Shown: in pieces, positions 1 through 5,399 of the stretch
Layout: each line of letters begins with the position of its first letter
Position numbering within the stretch: the first letter of the stretch is position 1
Source: Candidatus Omnitrophota bacterium
GTDB taxonomy: Bacteria; Hinthialibacterota; Hinthialibacteria; Hinthialibacterales; JAKPRU01
DNA length: 7,979 nt
Assembly (NCBI GenBank): GCA_029557025.1
Contig: JAKPRU010001079.1
Coordinates: 1 to 7,979, forward strand
Direction of reading: 5' to 3'
The notes under the pieces: generated by a model
What the model was told of the DNA's origin: nothing
The model's input: only the letters and a program-made list of their open reading frames with translations
Database searches by the model: none
Program-made: the position numbers and the translations under genes

Positions 1-57
1 CGAAAGAAGCTGATCGAAGCGGACCCGGATGGATTGACACCGGAAGCGTTTCTATAG
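1..57 (+). CDS. 3' end of an unidentified rightward gene
   Basis: Frame 1 is open from the window edge and ends at TAG (55-57), giving an 18-residue tail ending in KLIEADPDGLTPEAFL. The composition is that of an ordinary soluble protein terminus, acidic and mixed, without the Arg/Pro/Ser excess typical of antisense shadows in GC-rich DNA. If real, the gene is convergent with the large minus-strand gene that stops at 197, leaving about 140 bp between the two 3' ends, part of it hairpin repeats. The fragment is too short to assign a family, and chance openness over 57 bases is quite possible. Confidence 0.4.
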   Translation, partial: RKKLIEADPDGLTPEAFL

Positions 58-159
58 AGGAAGAGGAAAATGGGATGGATGGGACCAAGATGACGAATGG
101 GGAGGAGGAAACAGCATCCCCGGCGGCAAAGACACCCGGAACGGATGTCCTGTGCGCCT

Positions 160-262
160 CCCGACAGACGGGGATGCCTGAGCTACCGACAGGCTACTAA
201 CAGGCAGAGACGCCTGACCTACTGGGGAAAATGGTGGGACAGGCCTCCGTGCCTGCCGGCAA
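160..262. repeat. Array of three CAGGC-N6-GCCTG hairpin units
   Basis: Three inverted-repeat units share one plan: a 5-base arm, a 6-base loop and the complementary arm. They are 165-180 (CAGAC/GCCTG, one mismatch), 201-216 (CAGGC/GCCTG) and 240-255 (CAGGC/GCCTG), at 36- and 39-base spacing. Short motifs such as ACAGGC and GCCTGACCT/GCCTGAGCT recur around them. From general knowledge, similar GACAGGC/GCCTGTC hairpins occur in many copies in genomes of PVC and several candidate phyla, often between genes. Here the array covers the stop codon and the last codons of the large leftward gene and lies between two convergent 3' ends, so it may affect transcript ends. Confidence 0.65.
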
Positions 263-3200
263 GGAATCCAGCGTGACATAAGCCATATAACTACTCATGG
301 AAGAATGCCTGCCGGCGGTGGCGGTGCGACTTCCGGCTATCAGGATTCGATCACCGACAACTACACCGTTGAGCGAATTGAGCATCGGATAGAAGCCCGC
401 GTTCCGGCTGTGCCAGGAGACCGTTCGCGTCTCGGAGCCGGTCCGAGCCTCATAGATTTGCGCGCGTCCCGGTCGGTCGCCGCCATCCAGTAAAATAATC
501 CGGTCACCGGCCGTTACCAGCGACATTCGCCCGCGTATGTCCTGAAAACTACCCAGGTAAGATACCTGTCTCGATTTCCGAAGGGCGACCGCAAGTAAAT
601 CGAACTTTCCGAACTGTTCTCTACGGTTGACAATCAAACACCGATCTCCCGAAATAGCCGCCGATTCCGGTCGGATTCCCCTGGGTAACGGAACAACGCG
701 ATTCCATTCACAAAGCCGACCATCCTGCTGAATTCGAGCGGCATAAATAGCCGAATGAAACTCCTGTTCCCGAATAATGGCCAATAAATGCCCGCCTTCT
801 ACCCAGATGGGAGAAGGAGTCCTTGAGGATTTCGGCAAGGAGGAAATCTGCCATCGTCCGATAATTCCCTTTGCATCCAGTGGAGCGACAAAAAGTTGTG
901 GGCCTTTTAACTGCGATGGCGGAACCAAAAAGAAAATCGCTTCCTCCCCAACGGCCAGCTGGACATCATCACAATGAATGGGGGTCACACCGACACGGCG
1001 CAATGTCTGAAACCGCCCACCCAGAATATCGGAGCGGTAAATTGCCCCTTTTTCATCCAGGATATAGACCGCCCGGTCTCGAAGAAATGCTATACCTGTC
1101 ATTCCAGAGGGACTCGAGGGTTCCGGTCGAGTTACGGTCGGCGCAGGACTCTCCGTCGGCTCGTGAACAGGGGATGTCTCTTGTAACGGCTCCTTATTCG
1201 GGGTCTCTTCCGTCTTCGGAATGGTAGTTGTTTTCTCTACATATCCCGGTACCATTTCGGGATCAGGGGCAAGGGGGTCATCACGCTGAACCTGTACGCG
1301 CCGCCTGGCGTAAGACTTCCTTTTTCTGCGGCATGCCAGAAGCAACAGAAGCCAGAACAGTCCCAGCCATCCCAAACTACTTCCGAGAAGCACGGGTTTC
1401 CACGAGATGCGTTCCTTTTTCCAGACAACTTGCGGGGCCGGAATTGAGGAACAAAGGAGGGCAGCGGAGCCGAGTGTAACGCGGTCAACCCCCTCTTTAT
1501 GTCCCCCGATTTGGGGGGAGAGGTCTTCGGAGTTATCCACCCCTGTATCTCGCCCATCAACAGGACCAGGACGATGTGCGGTATCGGGGGAGGAGTTTTC
1601 GTGTTTATTTGCAGGCGTCGAGGCGGTCTGTTCAGCGCTGCCGATGTCGCTTCCGCCTCCAGGAGCGGCATCCGACCTCGAGCCTTCGCTCAGCTCAGGT
1701 TGATTTGCCTGCCCCGGCTGTTCCTTTTCTCTCTCCCCTTGCGAGAGGGTTGGGGTGAGGGAGGGTTGTTCGTGATCGACAGCCTCAACAGCGCCAGGAC
1801 GATCTCCAGACATGGGGGATACATTGGCAGATCCTGCGCCGGTGCCTTCAGCGCCGCCCCCGATTTCGCTGCCGCTTTCCCGAGCAGATGGAGATATTCC
1901 CTTTTCTGTCACCCCGTCTTGTTCCATCTTTCCCCCGGAGAGGGTTGGGGTGAGGGCCTTCGAACTGGGCATAGAACCGGAATGAGCGCCTGCATTCGGA
2001 CTGGTGTTGGCATTGGGTGTATGATCGGATATAGAAGAACCGGATTCGGCAGCTGCCTGCTCACCATCGCCTGTTCCTTCTCCAGGATCGGATGACGGTT
2101 CGGGTTGAGATTCATTGGAATTCATGTTCTCAGACTCTGGTGGAACCTCCGAACCTGCCCCCTTTCCCTCCGGGAGAGGGCTGGGGGTAAGGGACTGATC
2201 CGGTGCACTGACAGGATTCGGTAACTGCGTATCCTGCGGGGAAGGTTGCTGCGTATTCCCAATAGTCTCGGATGGGTTTTGATTTTCCGGCAACGGATTC
2301 TCCGGCCGGCGGGTTTCAGGGATATCTGATTCATTCATCCCACTGTCATCATTCTCCGTACTCGGCTTTGCGGTTTGGAGCATTCCCTCGTCCTCCCTGT
2401 TCCCGCTGATTCCCGAATCCGATTTGCCAGCGCCCGCTTTTCCTTTTTCCGGGAAAAGGTAGTGAACGCGAACCTCTCCTACCTTTGCAGGCGATCCTTT
2501 TGGGAACTCGATGCTGTACTCGAAATACCGACCCTGCCGGGCAATTTCGAGCGGGCTTCCGGTTACTTTGACGGACCAGGGACTATAAGGCGCTCCCCGG
2601 TCCTGGCTTGTGCGATAACGGATAGCCGGACGGTTCTGTTCGTCGCCCTCCGTGGCCCAGGAGAGAACCAGAATATGCGCGTTGCTTTCCAGATCCACCT
2701 CGCCGTGGAAGAACAAAGGCTGATTCTTCCGGATATTCCGGTCCGGCGAAGAAGCGGAATCGACAGGGGGTTTGTCCGGTTCGGACCAGGAAACCTGCCG
2801 ACCGCCACCCAGGAATTCGCCCATGCTTTGAACCGGGCGGTTTGATTCATCGAATCCGTCCATACGGAGTTGCCCGTCATCCGACAACTCCAGACGGGTG
2901 ATTTGTTCTATCGGCAACCGGCCCGTGCCGGTCCACTGTGGAGACGGATGTTCGATATCGGCATAAAACAGGGTAGGGCGGCCCGAATGCTCTCCCAACA
3001 TCCAGACCGCCCCATGAGAGAAAATAAACACGCCCTCCTCGAACCCTGAGGGTGGACTTCCCCAATTAGCCCATTGCATGTGTACCGTGCCCAACGGTCG
3101 CTCCATGCGCCATATCCGCCGATGTCCACGGCGGTCTTTTCCGATCGCAAACAGCCAACCCGGAGTCTTCTGATATTGGATCGACTCGGGATCCGCGTCC

Positions 3201-3394
3201 GGTGGACTCTCCGGTTTGACCGTGCCGGTGTCTTGCTTTTCCGGGAGGTCAGTTCCTGTACATCCGATTCCGGCATCGCCCCATCCGGCCCGGAAATCGG
3301 CTACGCGGACCAGCGAGGGCTGACCGTTCGTATGAGCAGCAAAACCCAGGACCGCGATTAACGCGGCTATTAACCTTCCAAGCTTAAAAAACAT
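197..3394 (-). CDS. Large single-pass membrane protein with propeller-like domains either side of a repeat-rich linker
   Basis: A protein of 1065 residues, no named family recognised. The start at 3394 is chosen because GAGG lies 5 bases upstream and the first residues form a signal peptide (MFFKLGRLIAALIAVLGFAA, then HTNGQ). A start 90 bases further up would add 30 uncharacteristic residues. Residues about 25-230 look like propeller blades (LFAIGKDRRGHRRIWRM, FYADIEHPSPQW). About 240-330 resembles a beta-sandwich. About 340-660 is disordered Ser/Pro/Gly/Glu-rich linker. One transmembrane helix at about 666-687 (GWLGLFWLLLLLA) is followed by RRKRK, which predicts a cytoplasmic C-terminus. After a Pro/Thr/Glu linker, about 764-1044 repeats a blade motif of the form IYxAxIxxDGxLxxW...LP (LFVAPLDAKGIIGRW, IYAARIQQDGRLCEW). 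The protein ends in 21 residues encoded by the hairpin array at 160-262. Four palindromic elements are translated in the linker. It is apparently monocistronic. Domain assignments are by eye; a scaffold, sensor or surface role is only a guess. Confidence 0.85.
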   Translation of the reverse strand: MFFKLGRLIAALIAVLGFAAHTNGQPSLVRVADFRAGWGDAGIGCTGTDLPEKQDTGTVKPESPPDADPESIQYQKTPGWLFAIGKDRRGHRRIWRMERPLGTVHMQWANWGSPPSGFEEGVFIFSHGAVWMLGEHSGRPTLFYADIEHPSPQWTGTGRLPIEQITRLELSDDGQLRMDGFDESNRPVQSMGEFLGGGRQVSWSEPDKPPVDSASSPDRNIRKNQPLFFHGEVDLESNAHILVLSWATEGDEQNRPAIRYRTSQDRGAPYSPWSVKVTGSPLEIARQGRYFEYSIEFPKGSPAKVGEVRVHYLFPEKGKAGAGKSDSGISGNREDEGMLQTAKPSTENDDSGMNESDIPETRRPENPLPENQNPSETIGNTQQPSPQDTQLPNPVSAPDQSLTPSPLPEGKGAGSEVPPESENMNSNESQPEPSSDPGEGTGDGEQAAAESGSSISDHTPNANTSPNAGAHSGSMPSSKALTPTLSGGKMEQDGVTEKGISPSARESGSEIGGGAEGTGAGSANVSPMSGDRPGAVEAVDHEQPSLTPTLSQGEREKEQPGQANQPELSEGSRSDAAPGGGSDIGSAEQTASTPANKHENSSPDTAHRPGPVDGRDTGVDNSEDLSPQIGGHKEGVDRVTLGSAALLCSSIPAPQVVWKKERISWKPVLLGSSLGWLGLFWLLLLLACRRKRKSYARRRVQVQRDDPLAPDPEMVPGYVEKTTTIPKTEETPNKEPLQETSPVHEPTESPAPTVTRPEPSSPSGMTGIAFLRDRAVYILDEKGAIYRSDILGGRFQTLRRVGVTPIHCDDVQLAVGEEAIFFLVPPSQLKGPQLFVAPLDAKGIIGRWQISSLPKSSRTPSPIWVEGGHLLAIIREQEFHSAIYAARIQQDGRLCEWNRVVPLPRGIRPESAAISGDRCLIVNRREQFGKFDLLAVALRKSRQVSYLGSFQDIRGRMSLVTAGDRIILLDGGDRPGRAQIYEARTGSETRTVSWHSRNAGFYPMLNSLNGVVVGDRILIAGSRTATAGRHSSMSSYMAYVTLDSLPAGTEACPTIFPSRSGVSAC
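1488..1525. repeat. C-run/G-run palindromic element inside the large gene
   Basis: The core is CCCCCGATTTGGGGG, two 5-base arms (1503-1507 and 1513-1517) around GATTT. It is preceded by a second C-rich run (CCCCCTCTTTATG, starting near 1489) and followed by GAGAGG. In the minus-strand reading it is translated as DLSPQIGGHKEG, residues 624-635 of the large protein. From general knowledge, CCCCC-N5-GGGGG elements with PPxxGG-type translations are dispersed in many bacterial genomes. Its sequence is unrelated to the three elements further right in the same linker, so it is listed as a second family. Confidence 0.55.
1729..1766. repeat. LTPTLS-type palindromic element, copy 1 (in coding sequence)
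   Basis: The plus strand reads CTCTC (1731-1735), a 7-base spacer, GAGAG (1743-1747), then GGTTGGGGTGAGGGAGG. This is the widespread GGGAGAGGGTTGGGGTGAGGG element. On the coding (minus) strand it is translated in frame as SLTPTLSQGEREKE, residues about 545-558 of the large protein. It has the same orientation and reading frame as the copies at 1930 and 2160. Confidence 0.8.
1930..1958. repeat. LTPTLS-type palindromic element, copy 2 (in coding sequence)
   Basis: The plus strand reads CCCCCGGAGAGGGTTGGGGTGAGGG with a shorter hairpin half than the other copies. It shares 16 bases exactly (GAGAGGGTTGGGGTGA) with the copy at 1729. On the coding strand it gives ALTPTLSGGK, residues about 480-489 of the large protein, in the same frame as the other two linker copies. 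Confidence 0.75.
2160..2194. repeat. LTPTLS-type palindromic element, copy 3 (in coding sequence)
   Basis: The hairpin arms are CCCTTTCCC (2160-2168) and GGGAGAGGG (2172-2180), nine pairs with one T:G, around a TCC loop. They are followed by CTGGGGGTAAGGG, a slightly diverged version of the GTTGGGGTGAGGG tail. In frame on the coding strand it gives SLTPSPLPEGKG, residues 401-412 of the large protein. The divergence from copies 1 and 2 suggests separate insertions or different ages. Confidence 0.7.
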
Positions 3395-3399
3395 ACGGG

Positions 3400-3403
3400 C
3401 CTC
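3400..3403 (-). promoter_or_regulatory. Ribosome binding site that fixes the start of the large gene
   Basis: On the minus strand GAGG lies 5 bases before the ATG at 3394. The start directly follows with a signal peptide. This supports 3394 over the longer open frame beginning at 3484. Confidence 0.5.
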
Positions 3404-3510
3404 GTCACATACCGCGAGGAAAAATGGGAGATCTGACCCCCATGCGGCATGAGATATCAATCCGCGTGCCATAAAGGGAACCACCGGGTGGATGGCCTGA
3501 TAGGTGTCTT

Positions 3511-3540
3511 ATTTTACTGTGTTTAGTCAGGATGATTGAA
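3511..3540 (-). promoter_or_regulatory. Possible promoter of the large gene
   Basis: On the minus strand TAAAAT (3516-3511) is preceded by TTCAAT (3540-3535) with an 18-base spacer. It sits in the most AT-rich stretch upstream of the large gene and would give a leader of roughly 110 bases. The -35 match is poor and no other evidence supports it. Confidence 0.2.
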
Positions 3541-3562
3541 TGAGGATTAGTGGGGATTTTTT

Positions 3563-3581
3563 TTGAGCAGAAATTGCTCAA
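3563..3581. repeat. Perfect 7-bp inverted repeat with flanking T and A runs
   Basis: TTGAGCA (3563-3569), loop GAAAT, TGCTCAA (3575-3581). A run of eight T begins just outside (3557-3564) and A-rich sequence follows (3586-3591). The T run precedes the stem on both strands' reading, the reverse of an intrinsic terminator, so an operator or a cruciform-prone site is more likely than termination. It lies between the decayed antitoxin and the large gene, upstream of both the large gene's start and its possible promoter. Confidence 0.5.
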
Positions 3582-3630
3582 TGGGAAAAAACGTTATCCC
3601 TCGCGATGGAAGAGAGTTCGTGTGAAGATT

Positions 3631-3912
3631 CTACGCCAAGCGGATTTTCAGCCTCTTCCCGAGTGCGAGAGCAACGCTTTGCCGCGTGAGAAGGGTTACT
3701 GACGGATTGTCTGGATCGAGAAGCCGGTCCAGCGAAGAGCGGCTTGTTTGCACCATCCGCGCCGGTGCGCTCTTCGGTAGGTTATGTTCTGCCATTTCCT
3801 TTTCGATCTGTCAGGCAATAATACGCTCGATAGCAGTAGCCTCTGCCTGCGCAAGGAGACTTTCCTCCTCCAGGAAATCGTCGAAACGGCTGCCGGTATG
3901 TTTATTTTTCAT
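3631..3912 (-). pseudogene. HigA/XRE-type antitoxin, interrupted by one stop codon
   Basis: On the minus strand ATG at 3912 begins MKNKHTGSRFDDFLEEE, the hallmark start of a common family of about 93-residue XRE-type antitoxin repressors. The frame runs AIERIIA, then TGA (3813-3811), then continues without a break through TSRSSLDRLLDPDNPSVTL and LGKRLKIRLA to TAG (3633-3631). Total length is 94 codons including both stops, the family's normal size. Family members typically have Trp at or near the TGA position (IAWQ), so a single TGG to TGA change would explain the break. The helix-turn-helix N-terminal half is also worn (NLPKSAPARMVQ), while the recognition-helix half is well kept. No partner toxin is visible: only 95 bases separate it from the ligase stop codon. 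TGA recoding is unlikely because neighbouring genes use TGG for Trp and TGA as stop. Confidence 0.88.
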
Positions 3913-3984
3913 ATTTCTCAAACAATGCACCAAAATTGGTACACCCAGTCAATCTGAGATTTAACCATCTTGGGACCCCCATTC

Positions 3985-4002
3985 CTTACAAATTTGTGTA
4001 AG
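3985..4002. repeat. Short inverted repeat just after the ligase gene
   Basis: CTTACA (3985-3990), six-base loop, TGTAAG (3997-4002), 5 bases beyond the stop codon of the ligase-like gene on the minus strand. There is no T run on the minus-strand downstream side, which reads GAATGGGGG, so it is not a convincing terminator. It may still form a weak mRNA 3' hairpin. Confidence 0.35.
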
Positions 4003-4007
4003 CCGGT

Positions 4008-5399
4008 TCAGTTGTCCTCAGCAGCCAGATACGGCAGCATCACACCGACCCCCATCACCAAGGCCATCCAGGCCGAGGTCCGCATCTGGAAAAACATCGG
4101 TGCAAAGAATTGGGCGGTAAGAAAAGCAATGAAACTGAGCAGCAATCCCTGATTCACCCACCGCAGGAACGAATCCGGCAGGGTATTCCGCTGCCGCATC
4201 AGGCAATGCAGATAACTCAGAATCAGCCACAAATATATCCATAGTCCAACCAGCCCCAGTTTCACTGTCACCCACAGGAAGGTGTTATGCACGCCAAGCA
4301 GATTGGTCCGGGGCAGATAAACCAGCATTTCCAGAATCCCGCCCAGGCCGATCCCAAGCCACGGATGCGCCTTGATACTCAAGAGCGCATTCTTCCACTC
4401 GACAAGTCGATAATGGGCGCTGCTTTCCTTGGTCGGATGGAAAATGGACCAGACACTCTGCCCCACCGCGTACCAGGAATTCGTAACCGTAATCACGCCC
4501 AACAGGAGCACAAGTGCCAACGCGCCAAACACCACAAACCGCACGCGCCTCCTCCCCCCCTCCAGGAGGAACAGGCATCCCAGCGCAACGGCGAAACCGA
4601 CGTAGTAGGCGCGCTTGTAAGTATTCAGCAGCGTAAGAAGCACCACGGGCCAGAACAACAGCCACATCCCCCGGCGGATTCCCTCCGGCTTTCGGATGAG
4701 CAGAAGAAGGACAAATAAAAGATAAGTGACAAAGTTCAGGCCATCGCCCCACTCGGTAAAAATGGCGGTGATCCGCCACTTGATCTGCAATCCCGCGCCC
4801 TGGAAATACAAGTACATTCCCTCGGCGCTTTTCAGAATCACGGCCACGCCGAAGATCCACAACAGCAGTTTCAACCGTTCCCGCGTGGTGATGATATTCA
4901 CGGTTAGGAAGAACACGACGTAGAAGTGCAAAATCCGTCGGGGTTCGAATATCCGGTTCGCTTCGCCGGTCAGGCGAACACAGGTGATATATCCCACGAC
5001 ACACGCCAAGCCGAAAGCCAGCAGGGGAACATCCAGGCTTGTGCGAACAAACCGTGCCCGCGACGAGAAAATCGTCGCGGCAAGCAGCAGAAGCAGAAAC
5101 ACCTCAAACGGATTGATGAATAGACCGGGGAGAGAGAGTTTGTACAGCGTCGGGTAGAGTTTTTCCGTAAGGAGAAGAATATCCTCGGTGATCAGAACCT
5201 CAGAGGCGATGAACAGACAGAAAGCCAGATCCAGACGGGAAAGGAAAACAGCGGCTCCGGCAAGAACGGCGAAGACCACCGCTGTGGACCACGGCGGTTT
5301 GGCGATGCTGATGAAAGTCAATGCCACAACGAATGCCAATCCGATGATGAAAACGATCCGTTCGGAACTCTGCATTCGGCTCAAAATCGCCGTATTCAT
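4008..5399 (-). CDS. O-antigen ligase / Wzy-type polymerase-like membrane protein
   Basis: 463 residues, mostly hydrophobic, with about 11-12 transmembrane helices, the usual size and layout of the Wzy_C/WaaL superfamily. Members join lipid-linked glycan chains, at the periplasmic face, to lipid A core, to each other or to protein. The signature part is near the C-terminus: R331-LVEW-K, P346-W-L-G-I-G-L-G-G, then a periplasmic loop leading to V-H371-N-T-F and KLGLVGLWIYL. An Arg and this His are the functionally important residue types in WaaL proteins. The start at 5399 overlaps the upstream lipoprotein stop by ATGA and is preceded by GAGGGTG at 7 bases. A longer open frame from 5495 only overlaps the upstream gene and is rejected. 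No glycosyltransferases or flippase are in the window, so ligase and polymerase cannot be told apart. Confidence 0.85.
   Translation of the reverse strand: MNTAILSRMQSSERIVFIIGLAFVVALTFISIAKPPWSTAVVFAVLAGAAVFLSRLDLAFCLFIASEVLITEDILLLTEKLYPTLYKLSLPGLFINPFEVFLLLLLAATIFSSRARFVRTSLDVPLLAFGLACVVGYITCVRLTGEANRIFEPRRILHFYVVFFLTVNIITTRERLKLLLWIFGVAVILKSAEGMYLYFQGAGLQIKWRITAIFTEWGDGLNFVTYLLFVLLLLIRKPEGIRRGMWLLFWPVVLLTLLNTYKRAYYVGFAVALGCLFLLEGGRRRVRFVVFGALALVLLLGVITVTNSWYAVGQSVWSIFHPTKESSAHYRLVEWKNALLSIKAHPWLGIGLGGILEMLVYLPRTNLLGVHNTFLWVTVKLGLVGLWIYLWLILSYLHCLMRQRNTLPDSFLRWVNQGLLLSFIAFLTAQFFAPMFFQMRTSAWMALVMGVGVMLPYLAAEDN

Noticed and set aside
160..262. CRISPR array
   Set aside because: There are only three units, with imperfect 16-base palindromes and no conserved longer repeat or unique 30-base spacers. 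This is a hairpin repeat array, not CRISPR.
250..316. Exact 11-base direct repeat TGCCTGCCGGC at 250-260 and 306-316
   Set aside because: The second copy is in a different reading frame within ordinary coding sequence and lacks the hairpin partner arm. It is probably chance in GC-rich DNA.
1499..2095. Plus-strand open frame of 198 codons opposite the large gene
   Set aside because: It owes its length to the repeats, which are open in several frames (LPLREGWGEG, SPGEGWGEG). Such repeat-derived peptides are a common source of false gene calls.
3557..3581. Intrinsic terminator
   Set aside because: The T run precedes the stem rather than following it on the plus strand, and A follows it on the minus strand, so neither strand gives a stem followed by U.
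3811..3813. TGA read as Trp or selenocysteine in the antitoxin gene
   Set aside because: Neighbouring genes use TGG for Trp and end in TGA, and the normal residue there in this family is Trp rather than Cys. There is no sign of recoding.
3686..3964. Plus-strand open frame of 92 codons
   Set aside because: It is antisense to the decayed antitoxin, whose minus-strand translation is clearly the biological one.
3913..4007. Partner toxin of the decayed antitoxin
   Set aside because: Only 95 bases are available, in-frame sequence upstream of the ATG hits a stop after about 11 codons, and no RelE/HigB-like motif is visible.
4285..5004. Minus-strand open frame of 239 codons overlapping the ligase-like gene
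   Set aside because: It is out of frame within a well-supported membrane protein gene. Its Arg/Gly-rich translation has the look of a frame shadow.
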